From an uncultured bacterium (lineage in GTDB: Bacteria > Cyanobacteriota > Vampirovibrionia > Gastranaerophilales > Gastranaerophilaceae), in contig CAOJDT010000003.1 of NCBI GenBank assembly GCA_948433295.1, forward strand, positions 1 to 53,924: 53,924 nucleotides of DNA. Direction: 5' to 3'. Shown here in pieces: positions 16,430-24,927 of the stretch. The position numbers and the translations under genes were made by a program. Under the pieces are notes generated by a model, which worked only from the letters and a program-made list of their open reading frames with translations, did no database searches and was not told the origin of the DNA. Numbering within the stretch: the first letter of the stretch is position 1; each line of letters starts with the position of its first letter.

Positions 16430-17689
16430 ATGTATAAATTATACCCGTATTTCACAAATGACGGCTCTGTAGGGCTGTACTCAGAGAAAGATAATGATAT
16501 ATACCACTCAACATACGGTGCATTAACAGAGGCGTATGAAAAATTTATTTTGCCTTCGCACTTAGAAAAATTTTTTGATAAAAATTCCAAAATAAAAATT
16601 CTTGATATTTGTTTCGGAATCGGATACAACTCAAAAAGTTTTGCAAATTTTTTCATACAAAATATATATAACGCCACGAGATATACTGATAATATTTTAA
16701 GAGAACAATATAACGATAAGATAGATACCAATAACGCATTGGTTAAAAACGCAACGCATTTTAATCATGATGAAAGAAATTTTAAAATTTATATAAAGGC
16801 AATTGATGTTGATGAAATTTTAGCTTTTCTTTCTCCATTTGTAATTTGTAATAAAAAACGTCTTCCGAAAAATTACAAATTACCGTTTGAGAATGAAAAA
16901 ATATCCAGAATGCTCAATAAGCCTCCAAAATATAAAATTGAATTTTCAGATGGCATTAACCTTTTGTTTTATAAAAAAATTACTGAAAATCATCCTGAAA
17001 TTTTTGAAAATAGCGAAATATCACGATTATTGAATGACAAAAAATACAGAATGTTTTTTGACCCTCATATTTGCCGTTTATTCAAATTTGATAAAAATAA
17101 GAGGGACGTTTGTACCCCTCTAAAGCGTTTAAATGCCTTCTTACATAATATATATTATCGGAACCTATCAAAACGTTATAAAACCGATTTAAAAGCCTCT
17201 ATTTCAAAGGACTTTATTTTTGACCTTAAAATTAGGGATGCTCGCAGGGAGTTGCTTGGTGATAAAAATCGATATGATTTTGTATTTTTAGATGCTTTTA
17301 CCCCTGCAAAATGTCCTGCACTTTGGAGTTTGGAATTTTTTAAACTTCTTTATGAGCACTTGGATGAAAACGGAATGATTCTAACTTATTCAAATTCTGC
17401 AGCTGTAAGAAACGCATTTATTCACGCAGGATTTTTTGTAGGAAAAATATTTAACCCTACTCTGAATAAATTTACGGGCACTGTTGCTGTAAAAAATAAA
17501 ACTCTTATTGAACATGAACTCTCAGGATACGATTTAGGGCTTTTAAAAACAAAAGCGGGTATATTTTATCGTGATGAAAATTTAAACGGGCTTAATGACG
17601 AAATTCTCAAGGCTCACAAGACAGAAGTTGAAAAATCTGATTTATTATCAAGTTCTAAATATATAAAAACGTATAAGTCTGACAAATAA
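16430..17689 (+). CDS. MnmC-type (DUF752) SAM methyltransferase
   Basis: A 419-residue protein. The opening TNDGSVGLYSEKDNDIYHST and GALTEAYEKF match the substrate region of the MnmC methyltransferase domain. ILDICFGIGYNSKSF is the SAM loop, and FVFLDAFTPAKCPALWS with NGMILTYSNSAAVR complete the catalytic half. MnmC finishes 5-methylaminomethyl modification of wobble uridine in tRNA. The oxidase half is absent and an insert of about 150 Lys-rich residues separates the SAM loop from the catalytic segment. Substrate is inferred from the family only. Confidence 0.82.
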   Translation: MYKLYPYFTNDGSVGLYSEKDNDIYHSTYGALTEAYEKFILPSHLEKFFDKNSKIKILDICFGIGYNSKSFANFFIQNIYNATRYTDNILREQYNDKIDTNNALVKNATHFNHDERNFKIYIKAIDVDEILAFLSPFVICNKKRLPKNYKLPFENEKISRMLNKPPKYKIEFSDGINLLFYKKITENHPEIFENSEISRLLNDKKYRMFFDPHICRLFKFDKNKRDVCTPLKRLNAFLHNIYYRNLSKRYKTDLKASISKDFIFDLKIRDARRELLGDKNRYDFVFLDAFTPAKCPALWSLEFFKLLYEHLDENGMILTYSNSAAVRNAFIHAGFFVGKIFNPTLNKFTGTVAVKNKTLIEHELSGYDLGLLKTKAGIFYRDENLNGLNDEILKAHKTEVEKSDLLSSSKYIKTYKSDK

Positions 17690-17722
17690 TTTTATTGGTA
17701 TATATCTTAGCGTTATAAGTTG

Positions 17723-17941
17723 TTATATGTCATCCGAAATTTTTTTTAGAACAATTTCATATCCTAGCAGTTTCGCGAAATATTCAAATTCTTCAAAATC
17801 CAGTGTTCCGCGTCCTAATTTATGAGAAAGACCATCGAGTGTATACTTTTTTACACCGTTTTCCGTAGCAAGTCTGGCTAACTCCTTTAGTGTTATGCAT
17901 TCCTTTGCAAGTAATATTTTAACAAACTCTTTAGCTGTCAT
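17723..17941 (-). CDS. small HTH-type DNA-binding protein
   Basis: A 72-residue protein (MTAKEFVKILLAKECITLKE...) with a helix-turn-helix-like core ending in FEYFAKLLGYEIVLKK, a pattern seen in small phage-type repressors. ATG 17941 is used because AAAGGA lies six bases upstream; an in-frame TTG occurs two codons earlier. It is divergent (138 bases) from the prepilin-like gene at 18080, whose promoter overlaps a 9-base direct repeat suited to be its operator. Confidence 0.68.
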   Translation of the reverse strand: MTAKEFVKILLAKECITLKELARLATENGVKKYTLDGLSHKLGRGTLDFEEFEYFAKLLGYEIVLKKISDDI

Positions 17942-17970
17942 AATCAATCCTTTGTTATATTCTACAAATT

Positions 17971-18009
17971 ATTGACAATATTGACAATTTTTATAAGGTG
18001 AGCTATAAT
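17971..18009 (+). promoter_or_regulatory. perfect consensus promoter with overlapping direct repeat
   Basis: TTGACA (17981-17986), 17-base spacer, TATAAT (18004-18009) drives the prepilin-like gene. ATTGACAAT is repeated back to back at 17971-17979 and 17980-17988 over the -35. A related inverted string GTCAATATATTG follows near 18023. The repeats are candidate operators for the divergent HTH protein. Confidence 0.75.
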
Positions 18010-18079
18010 TATTGTATATATAGTCAATATATTGAAAATATTTGCAATAAAAAGTTTAAAAAACTTTAAATGGAGGGAT

Positions 18080-18709
18080 ATGAAAAAAGCATTCACACTT
18101 GCGGAAGTTTTAATAACACTTGGAATTATAGGTGTTGTTGCAGCAATGACAATGCCGACGCTGATTCAAAAACATCAGAAAAAAGTTGTAATTTCTAAAT
18201 TACAAAAGGCTTCTTCTACAATTGGTCAGGCATATAATATGGGAATAGCTGAATATGGAAATTACAGGGAAGCATTTGATGCTTATAATCCAGATATAGC
18301 ACTGGAAATGTTTAATAAGTACTATAAACCCTATATGAAAATAAGTAAAATTGAAAAAGGAGAAAAGGGGGCTTTTGCATATCTTACAGACGGTACTGCA
18401 CTTTATTTTTTCAGAGATTGGCGTGACCCTGCGATTGAAGGATGGTATAACACATATTTTATTGTTTGTTTAACGCATAAAGCTTGCAAAAATGTGAACG
18501 AATCTCTTAGCGAAATTAAAAAATCGTTAGGGAAAGAACGGTTTATACTATATACAAGTGGAAGAATTCCTAATTACCAATTAATGAAAGATGGACGGTA
18601 TGCTTTGATAGAGCAATGTAAAAATGGCACAGGAAGTCTAGAAGCTTGTTCGGCGCTTATCGGCGGTGACGGATGGCAAATTAAAGATGATTATCCGATT
18701 AAATTTTAA
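18080..18709 (+). CDS. prepilin-like protein (DYPIKF subgroup)
   Basis: A 209-residue protein beginning MKKAFTLAEVLITLGII, a short-leader class III prepilin, then a helix and a soluble domain with AYLTDGTALYFFRDW. It ends GDGWQIKDDYPIKF, a tail shared with the genes at 26727 and 51456. ATG 18080 was chosen for GGAGGG at 18072-18077; an upstream in-frame start at 18032 would add 16 residues without a ribosome site. It is probably exported by a type IV pilus or type II-like system. It is divergent from an HTH gene. Confidence 0.85.
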   Translation: MKKAFTLAEVLITLGIIGVVAAMTMPTLIQKHQKKVVISKLQKASSTIGQAYNMGIAEYGNYREAFDAYNPDIALEMFNKYYKPYMKISKIEKGEKGAFAYLTDGTALYFFRDWRDPAIEGWYNTYFIVCLTHKACKNVNESLSEIKKSLGKERFILYTSGRIPNYQLMKDGRYALIEQCKNGTGSLEACSALIGGDGWQIKDDYPIKF

Positions 18710-18757
18710 TATTATTTAAAAAATTGCCCTTTTTCTATATAAATTTATAATTAAATT

Positions 18758-20053
18758 ATGAAGAATTATGATTTGGTCGTAATCGGCGGTGGAACAGCAG
18801 GCTGTGCAGCGGCTTATACGGCAGGAAAACTCGGATTAAAAATACTTTTAATAGAAAAAAATATCCATCTGGGCGGTACAATTACGTCGGGTCTTGTAGT
18901 GCCCGTAATGCGTTCGGGTAAAAATCAGATAAATACTGAATTTAAGGAAGCATTAATTGCCGAACTTGGCACTCTTGGCGGACAAACAACTTATCAAGAT
19001 AATCCCGCCTGGTTTAATCCTGAACTTACAAAAATTGCATTGGATAATCTTATGCAAAAAGCAGGAGTAGATGTGCTTTTTGATACTCATATAACAGGGG
19101 TAACACTTTCTGACAGAAAGATTCAGAGTATTGAAATTTTAAGCGAAATTTTATCAGTATATAACGAGAAGATACATAATGGCAATAATGAATTATTGGT
19201 ATCTATCGGGGCGAGATATGTAATTGATGCAACGGGTGATTGCGAAATCGGAAAAATTTCGGGTTGTAAATTTTTGGATAAAAAAGAAGAATTTCAGCCT
19301 GTAACTCTAAGATTTATAATGGGCGGTGTTGATTTAAAACGTTTTTCAAAGTGGCTCGCAGACTTTGATAAAGACAGAAACGTAACGACTGTTGAGCATA
19401 TAGATGCCGAAATTCACTTGTCTACGGCATATACATGGGATACGAATAAACATTGGGCATTGGCACCATTATTTGAAGATGCTGTCGGTAAGGGTATCTT
19501 AAAACCCTCTGATACCAATTATTTTCAGGTATTTACCATAGCGGGAATGCCTGATTCTGTGGCTTTTAATTGTCCTCGAATTATTGATGGGAATAACTCT
19601 CTTGAGGTTAAAAATGTCTCAAAATCCTTATTTGATGCGCGTCAGAGCATATTAAGATTACAAAAATTTTGCAGGGAATATCTTCCGGGCTTTGAAAAAG
19701 CCTATATTTCAAATATTGCCGATATGCTTGGAATTCGGGTGTCCAGACGTATTAAAGGTAAATATGTTTATACTCTCGAAGATTTGAAATCCGGTAAAAA
19801 GTTTGACAATCCTGTTGTTATATCTGATTATCCGATAGATGTTCATTCAAGCAAAAAGAATTCATCTACACTGCAGACATACCGGGAATATCAACTTCCG
19901 ATTGAATCGCTCATGTCTGCTGATATTGATAATCTTTTTGTAGCGGGAAGATGTCTTTCTGCCGACTTTATGGCTCAAGGCGCTTTGAGAGTTCAATCCA
20001 GCTGTTTTTCTATGGGAGAAGGCGCGGTAAAATATATTAAAACTTTGCTATAA
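18758..20053 (+). CDS. FAD-dependent oxidoreductase (FAD_oxidored family)
   Basis: A 431-residue flavoprotein: the FAD-binding GGGTAGCAAAYTAGKLGLK near the start with LLIEKNIHLGGTITSG, a second nucleotide-contact region YVIDATGDCEIGKISG, and a C-terminal NLFVAGRCLSADFMAQGALRVQ. This is the PF12831 plan, often of unknown substrate, related to fumarate reductase-like and thiazole-type flavoenzymes. It is cytosolic with no signal peptide. It follows the prepilin-like gene by 48 bases but has no clear functional link to it. Confidence 0.82.
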   Translation: MKNYDLVVIGGGTAGCAAAYTAGKLGLKILLIEKNIHLGGTITSGLVVPVMRSGKNQINTEFKEALIAELGTLGGQTTYQDNPAWFNPELTKIALDNLMQKAGVDVLFDTHITGVTLSDRKIQSIEILSEILSVYNEKIHNGNNELLVSIGARYVIDATGDCEIGKISGCKFLDKKEEFQPVTLRFIMGGVDLKRFSKWLADFDKDRNVTTVEHIDAEIHLSTAYTWDTNKHWALAPLFEDAVGKGILKPSDTNYFQVFTIAGMPDSVAFNCPRIIDGNNSLEVKNVSKSLFDARQSILRLQKFCREYLPGFEKAYISNIADMLGIRVSRRIKGKYVYTLEDLKSGKKFDNPVVISDYPIDVHSSKKNSSTLQTYREYQLPIESLMSADIDNLFVAGRCLSADFMAQGALRVQSSCFSMGEGAVKYIKTLL

Positions 20054-20054
20054 C

Positions 20055-20762
20055 TTACTCCGCACACCTAGTCTTCTCGCATCGACCATCGTAAGTCCAG
20101 TAAATACAATACTCATAATCAACATCAGGACCATCAGGCAATGCTCTGCAGGCTTCTTCGGTCGTACAGCCTGACGGATTATCCACTGTGCATTCGTTTA
20201 CCTTTGCTAAATCATCCGATACATCTGAGAGTTTTCCTGAACCGGTATATTTAAACTTATACAAGTCCTTCTTTACCTTATTAGGATTCTTATTTCCGTT
20301 TACGTCGGCAAAAACATCAAATGAAGTTTTATCTTCTGAAGGCTTTACGCCATACAACATTCCGTCCGTCGTTACAAACAAATACGGCACATCTGACCAC
20401 CGGAACGGAGATTTTAACGATTCCCCCTCTATTGAATAACTTTCCGGCAGGTTCGTCATTTCATCATTCGTTCCGTCTTTCAATATATTAAACGTTACGC
20501 GATGATCTTTCGACAATTTTGTTCCATCCTGCATAAATGACAAATTCGAAACCTCATATGTCTCTTCCTTTGCCATCATCATTTTATAGCCGTTTGCTAT
20601 TACCGTCTTCGCTTTTTTATATTGAGTTTCAAGCGCTTTTTCCTGATAGTTCGCGATTAGTGTCGGAAGTGTCAGTGCTGCTACGACTCCGATTATGCCG
20701 AGCGTGATTAAGACCTCGGCTAATGTGAATGCAAATTTTTTACAATAAAATATATTTTTCAT
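20055..20762 (-). CDS. prepilin-like protein (DVN/Cys-tail subgroup)
   Basis: A 235-residue protein with FAFTLAEVLITLGIIGVV after a short basic leader, a globular domain with TTDGMLYGVKPSEDK and VFADVNGNKNPNKV, and a Cys-rich C-terminus (CTVDNPSGCTTEEAC, DGRCEKTRC). It is clearly paralogous to the gene at 7175. The DVNGNKNPN string resembles the calcium site of GspG-type pseudopilins. It is divergent, with 89 bases between, from the XRE gene at 20852. Confidence 0.85.
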   Translation of the reverse strand: MKNIFYCKKFAFTLAEVLITLGIIGVVAALTLPTLIANYQEKALETQYKKAKTVIANGYKMMMAKEETYEVSNLSFMQDGTKLSKDHRVTFNILKDGTNDEMTNLPESYSIEGESLKSPFRWSDVPYLFVTTDGMLYGVKPSEDKTSFDVFADVNGNKNPNKVKKDLYKFKYTGSGKLSDVSDDLAKVNECTVDNPSGCTTEEACRALPDGPDVDYEYCIYWTYDGRCEKTRCAE

Positions 20763-20834
20763 ACCTCAAACCCCTTTCTTTATTATTATTATACCATAAA
20801 ACTTTAAAAATACTCATAGTATTCTCGTAATTTA

Positions 20835-20849
20835 TTGATATATCTTAAT
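20835..20849 (+). promoter_or_regulatory. conserved element before an XRE gene, copy 1
   Basis: TTGATATATCTTAAT ends two bases before ATG 20852 and contains the palindrome GATATATC. The identical 15-mer occurs at the same place before the paralogous XRE gene at 26628. No Shine-Dalgarno is present, so it may be an autoregulatory operator or the -10 of a leaderless transcript. Confidence 0.6.
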
Positions 20850-20851
20850 AT

Positions 20852-21076
20852 ATGAGTAAAAAATTCAGTAAAGTTTTTCATAAGAAATTCGGTCAGCGAA
20901 TAAAGTTCCTTCGTCTTGAAAAAGGTATGACACAGGAAGAACTAAGCTTTGAAATCGGAACCGATAACTCATATATTTCAAATATAGAAAATGCGCGGAA
21001 CGATATTCCGCTTTCAAGAATAAGATTAATTGCCAAGGTCTTACAAATAGAACTGTCGGAATTATTTAAATTTTAA
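20852..21076 (+). CDS. XRE-family HTH regulator
   Basis: A 74-residue Cro/CI-type repressor: FGQRIKFLRLEKGMTQEELS, then EIGTDNSYISNIENARNDIP as recognition helix, then SRIRLIAKVLQIELSELFKF. It is about 65% identical by eye to the protein at 26404. It is a single DNA-binding domain with no effector domain, and is divergent from a prepilin-like gene. It overlaps the convergent flavoprotein gene by four bases. Confidence 0.92.
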   Translation: MSKKFSKVFHKKFGQRIKFLRLEKGMTQEELSFEIGTDNSYISNIENARNDIPLSRIRLIAKVLQIELSELFKF

Positions 21077-22434
21077 TCGTGTTTGTCGACCTTAGTCATT
21101 AAAATTTGTGCGGCATTTAATAACGGATCAATCGTCGGCGAAAACGGCGGTGCATAAGTCAAATCGTTATTAAAGAATTCTTCCACGGTTAATTTTGCCA
21201 GAAGCGCCGTCGCAAGCGTATTAATCCGTTTGTCGGTATCGCCTGCACCAATTCCCTGACCTCCGAGCAAAAGTCCTGTTTTCTTATCCGCAATAAGTTT
21301 TAGCGTAATATTACTAGCATCAGGCATATAGCCTACCTTATCATATTTATTTACTATGACAGATACAGGTTCAAAACCTGCCTCAGCGGCTTGTTTTTCT
21401 GTTAATCCCGTTAAAGACATTGTTAATCTGAAACATCTGGTAACAGAAGAGCCTAGAATTCCCGCAAATTCTTCAGGAAATCCGCAAGCATTCATTGCGG
21501 CACAACGACCTTCTTTATTTGCATTCGAACCCAGAGGCATCCACATTGGCGCCTTGGAAATAGTATTAAACTCCTGAACACAGTCGCCGCATGCATAAAT
21601 ATCAGTAATATTAGTCTCCATTCGCGGCGTAACCTTAATTGCACCCGTTGAGCCCAGTGCAATTCCCGCATCAATAGCAATTTGAACATTAGGTACCACG
21701 CCAGCGCAGATTAAAACCATATCAACTTCAAATTCACGACCGCTGCTTGTTTTAACACCATTAACTCCGTTATTATCTCCAATAAACTCGGTAACAGTTT
21801 CACCTGTAAGAATTTCAAAATTTCTGTCAGGAAGTGCCATAAGTTGGTCTTTGATAATCTGTGCCATGTCTTTATCAAAAATTGACATGATATGTTCATC
21901 GCGTTCAAGCAATGTCACATGAAGCCCCTGACGAACAAAGGCTTCAAGCATTTCAACACCGATATATCCGCCACCGACAATAACTGCATTCTTGGAGATT
22001 TTAACCTTCTCCCTTATTGCGATGGCATCTTCGATTCTTCTTACGGTAAATACATTATTAAGCGCAATATTTTTTATGGGCGGTACAAAAGGTCTTGCAC
22101 CGGTTGCAATTATAAGCTTGTCATAATCAACAAGAAAAGCGCTTTTATCTTTAAGATTCTCCACAAGAACCTTTTTGCAGGCAGGCAGTATTTTAGATAC
22201 TTTATGCTCAAGATGAACATAGATATTTTGCTGTGCAAATTCTTCGGGAGAACGCACAAGAAGCATTTGATAATCTTCAAAATTTCCCTCTACATAATAT
22301 GGTATACCGCACGCTGAGTATGACACATGCGTATCGTCCGTATATAGATTAATTTCCGCATCCGGCAGTAATCTTCTGCACTTAGCGGCTGCCTTAGCCC
22401 CTGCGGCAACGCCGCCTATAATAACAATTTTCAT
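21073..22434 (-). CDS. NADH oxidase / CoA-disulfide reductase family flavoprotein
   Basis: A 453-residue two-dinucleotide-fold enzyme: IVIIGGVAAGAKAAAKCRR, the redox-active single Cys42 in SYSACGIPYYVEG, IATGARPFVPP, the NAD(P)H site AVIVGGGYIGVEMLEAF, the FAD segment DIYACGDCVQ, and a C-terminal dimer domain with YAPPFSPTIDPLL. Such enzymes reduce O2, peroxide, CoA disulfide or polysulfide through a Cys-sulfenic or mixed-disulfide intermediate. The exact substrate cannot be set from sequence. It probably serves oxygen or thiol-disulfide defence in an anaerobe. Confidence 0.9.
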   Translation of the reverse strand: MKIVIIGGVAAGAKAAAKCRRLLPDAEINLYTDDTHVSYSACGIPYYVEGNFEDYQMLLVRSPEEFAQQNIYVHLEHKVSKILPACKKVLVENLKDKSAFLVDYDKLIIATGARPFVPPIKNIALNNVFTVRRIEDAIAIREKVKISKNAVIVGGGYIGVEMLEAFVRQGLHVTLLERDEHIMSIFDKDMAQIIKDQLMALPDRNFEILTGETVTEFIGDNNGVNGVKTSSGREFEVDMVLICAGVVPNVQIAIDAGIALGSTGAIKVTPRMETNITDIYACGDCVQEFNTISKAPMWMPLGSNANKEGRCAAMNACGFPEEFAGILGSSVTRCFRLTMSLTGLTEKQAAEAGFEPVSVIVNKYDKVGYMPDASNITLKLIADKKTGLLLGGQGIGAGDTDKRINTLATALLAKLTVEEFFNNDLTYAPPFSPTIDPLLNAAQILMTKVDKHD

Positions 22435-22483
22435 AGTACACTAATGTTAAATTATATATGAAAATTTTACATTACACTTATGA

Positions 22484-22624
22484 CTAATTTAATCCCGAAG
22501 TTGCAAGAAATGTTTCGCGCATAAATTCGCAATAGCAATCAACATCTGTTTTGAATTCTTCCGCTTTATTAACCAAATCTTTTAATTCAACAATAATTTG
22601 TTCTTTTTTTAAATCTTCGTACAT
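22484..22624 (-). CDS. small 46-residue ORF, unknown function
   Basis: This is an acidic, probably helical 46-residue product starting MYEDLKKEQIIVELKDLVNK and containing VDCYCEFM. GGAGAG lies about eight bases before the ATG. It occupies most of the 338-base gap between the flavoprotein gene and the SFQAK trio. It has no homologue I recognise. The ribosome site and Lys/Glu-rich composition make it better than a chance ORF, but it is not proven. Confidence 0.45.
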   Translation of the reverse strand: MYEDLKKEQIIVELKDLVNKAEEFKTDVDCYCEFMRETFLATSGLN

Positions 22625-22772
22625 AATACACACTCTCCGTAACTATATTTTTAATTACGGTTAGAATCAAAAAAACTTTAAAAATACTTCGTGATTGTTA
22701 CAAAGATTTACGAAATGGCAAAAAATAATTATCACAGTCATTTATTAATCGTATACTGTAAGGAGAATAAAC

Positions 22773-23138
22773 ATGACAATTAATATTACTTCAGTACAGC
22801 CGTCATTTCAGGCAAAACTAAGAAATAGCGCTCATATTGAAAATTTAACAAAAAATGAAATTGCACATGGCAGATATTATGCATATAAAGATGCCTTGAG
22901 TAATTTAAATGCAATTCATGACGGAGATATTCTTGATGTAAAACTTCTTTCGGATGGTAAAACCTATAAAGTAGTAAACGAAAGAACAGGTACTTTTGGA
23001 ACAATAGACTATACCGGTAATTTAACAAACACAGTAAATGAAATTGCTCGTCCAACATCTAAGATTCATAAAAACGTTTTTGACGGCTGCGACTGCTCAC
23101 AGGAGACAAATGCAATAACCAAAGAATTTTATGTATAA
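22773..23138 (+). CDS. short protein with N-terminal SFQAK motif, copy 1
   Basis: A 121-residue protein that starts MTINITSVQPSFQAKLR. It is the first of three tandem genes (next at 23172 and 23603) whose products share I(N/T)-x-I...(S/A)FQAK near residues 11-16 and then diverge. Charged helices and a beta-rich middle (DVKLLSDGKTYKVVNERTG) follow, with CDC near the end. There is no membrane segment or standard signal peptide. TAAGGAG precedes the start. Function is unknown. The conserved N-terminus followed by variable bodies suggests a targeting or processing signal. Confidence 0.75.
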   Translation: MTINITSVQPSFQAKLRNSAHIENLTKNEIAHGRYYAYKDALSNLNAIHDGDILDVKLLSDGKTYKVVNERTGTFGTIDYTGNLTNTVNEIARPTSKIHKNVFDGCDCSQETNAITKEFYV

Positions 23139-23171
23139 AGCTAAATAATAAAGAAGAATAAAGGAGAACAA

Positions 23172-23594
23172 ATGAATATTAATAAAATTAACAATACACA
23201 GAGTTTTCAGGCAAAATTTGTTAGAAACCAAGCTATTTTGAATTTGACGAAAGACGAAATCAAAAACGGCAATGAAGAAGAATATGTTAATGCTTTAAAT
23301 AATTTATCAAAAAGACACTCAAATGTGGCGCTTTTGCTCTCTAAAAATGAAGACGGTGAATATAGCGTAACAAATCTGTATAACGAAAAAACTCTTTATT
23401 TCGATACGTTTAATTCAGAAACAATAGACTCTTTGGCAGACATAAAAAGTCCTGATTATAAACGTCTTTTTGCAAGTGATAAAATCATGACACCGGCAAG
23501 AACTGCTAACACTGCAAAAGCAATTTCAGACAGATTCTTTGTAAAATCTGCGCCTGATTACACTTTAGGTCGTAAGATTGATGCATTGTTCTAA
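23172..23594 (+). CDS. short protein with N-terminal SFQAK motif, copy 2
   Basis: A 140-residue paralogue starting MNINKINNTQSFQAKFVR. It shares with copy 1 the segment NLTKDEIKNGNEEEYVNALN (copy 1: NLTKNEIAHGRYYAYKDALS), so the similarity extends to about residue 45. The C-terminal half (SDKIMTPARTANTAKAISD) is its own. The start follows AAGGAG, and the gap to the previous gene is 33 bases. It has no recognised domain. Confidence 0.75.
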   Translation: MNINKINNTQSFQAKFVRNQAILNLTKDEIKNGNEEEYVNALNNLSKRHSNVALLLSKNEDGEYSVTNLYNEKTLYFDTFNSETIDSLADIKSPDYKRLFASDKIMTPARTANTAKAISDRFFVKSAPDYTLGRKIDALF

Positions 23595-23602
23595 GGAGAA
23601 AA

Positions 23603-23998
23603 ATGAATATTACCCCTATACAACACAGCCCTGCCTTTCAGGCAAAATATTTACACAGTGAAGCATTAAAACAGGTTGCCGACTATGCTGTTGAACATGG
23701 AAAGTTCGACAAACTCAATCAGTCACGTAAAAACATTGATAAAAGCGCGCTTCAAACAAGATTAAGATTTGATCTCGGAGAGAACGATGGCAGACCTTTT
23801 GTAAGTTTTACAAGGTATAAACTCAAACCAACTTCCATTATTGTTGAAAGTATGGACGACTTGGTACTCGATAAAGTTTCAATCTATAGAAGCTGCAAAA
23901 AAATGAATCCGCTTAAATTCGCACTTGAACAACTTATAAAAATAGGTAACGATGCACCTAAAAATAATATGTTCAAAAATGTGATTTTGAAAAAATAA
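23603..23998 (+). CDS. short protein with N-terminal SFQAK motif, copy 3
   Basis: A 131-residue product starting MNITPIQHSPAFQAKYLH, the most diverged of the trio. After the shared N-terminus only the general helix-then-beta layout is kept (LRFDLGENDGRPFVSFTRYK). TAAGGAG overlaps the stop of the previous gene, so the three are one operon. It is convergent with the ABC permease gene, whose stop adjoins it. Confidence 0.73.
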   Translation: MNITPIQHSPAFQAKYLHSEALKQVADYAVEHGKFDKLNQSRKNIDKSALQTRLRFDLGENDGRPFVSFTRYKLKPTSIIVESMDDLVLDKVSIYRSCKKMNPLKFALEQLIKIGNDAPKNNMFKNVILKK

Positions 23999-24883
23999 TT
24001 AGTCGGTTTCGTTATAAACAAGCTTTTTACGTAAGCTCCACTGAATAAGTGTAAGAACAAGAATAACACTAAACAATACGTAGGCAATTGCACTGGCTTT
24101 GCCTACGTTAAAGTATTCAAACGCATTTTTATATATTGCATATACAAGGACATTTGTACTGTCCAACGGTCCGCCCTGAGTCATTAAATATATTAAATCA
24201 AATACCTGAAACGAACTTATTGCAGTAATTATCACTACAAAAAATATAGTTGGAGACATTAGCGGAATCGTAACATACCAAAAGGTTTCAACTGGATTTG
24301 CCCCGTCAATTTTAGCTGCCTCAAACATGCTGTTGGAAATTCCGCTCAGCGAAGACAAAAAAATTATCATATTATAACCGATAAGCTTCCACACCGAAAC
24401 CATAATCAATGCAGGAAGTGCCCAATGCGTATCATAAAGCCAGTTTATATGAATATGTAAAAGTTTATTCAAAAGTCCGATATTAGGATCAAAAATCCAC
24501 TGCCAGACAATTCCTATTACTATCATAGGCGTAATAAAAGGAAGAAAATAGGCCGTTTTATAAAATTCAGAACCCCTGATTTTTGAATTCAATATTACGG
24601 CAATAATCAGCGGTATAATAACACCAAGTACTGAGGTTGCAATTGCAAAAACAACGGTATTTAAAAAGATTTTGCCAAACAGAGCCTCCGTAAAAATTTC
24701 CCTGTAATTCGCAAAACCTACGAATTCAATCGGATTTAACAAATCCCACTTTGCAAAACTCAACCCGAAGGAACAAATTACAGGAATAATAATAAACACA
24801 AGGGTTCCGAGGATTGCAGGTAATATAAATAACCATGCTGCAGCTTTTTCATTATGTAAAAAATAATCACAAAATCTTTTCAT
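23999..24883 (-). CDS. sugar ABC transporter permease (MalF/UgpA type)
   Basis: About 294 residues with six membrane helices and the ABC permease EAA loop (MFEAAKIDGANPVETFWYVTIPLMSP). The N-terminus KAAAWLFILPAILGTL and IEFVGFANYREIF are typical of carbohydrate permeases of the MalF/UgpA group. It should form a heterodimer with a MalG-type partner. No partner, binding protein or ATPase gene is adjacent, so it is an orphan component here. ATG 24883 is preferred over an in-frame TTG at 24898. Its start is only 44 bases from the divergent phosphohexomutase. Confidence 0.88.
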   Translation of the reverse strand: MKRFCDYFLHNEKAAAWLFILPAILGTLVFIIIPVICSFGLSFAKWDLLNPIEFVGFANYREIFTEALFGKIFLNTVVFAIATSVLGVIIPLIIAVILNSKIRGSEFYKTAYFLPFITPMIVIGIVWQWIFDPNIGLLNKLLHIHINWLYDTHWALPALIMVSVWKLIGYNMIIFLSSLSGISNSMFEAAKIDGANPVETFWYVTIPLMSPTIFFVVIITAISSFQVFDLIYLMTQGGPLDSTNVLVYAIYKNAFEYFNVGKASAIAYVLFSVILVLTLIQWSLRKKLVYNETD

Positions 24884-24927
24884 GGTACAATTATACAATA
24901 ATGTTACGAATTAGGGGAGAACTTAAC

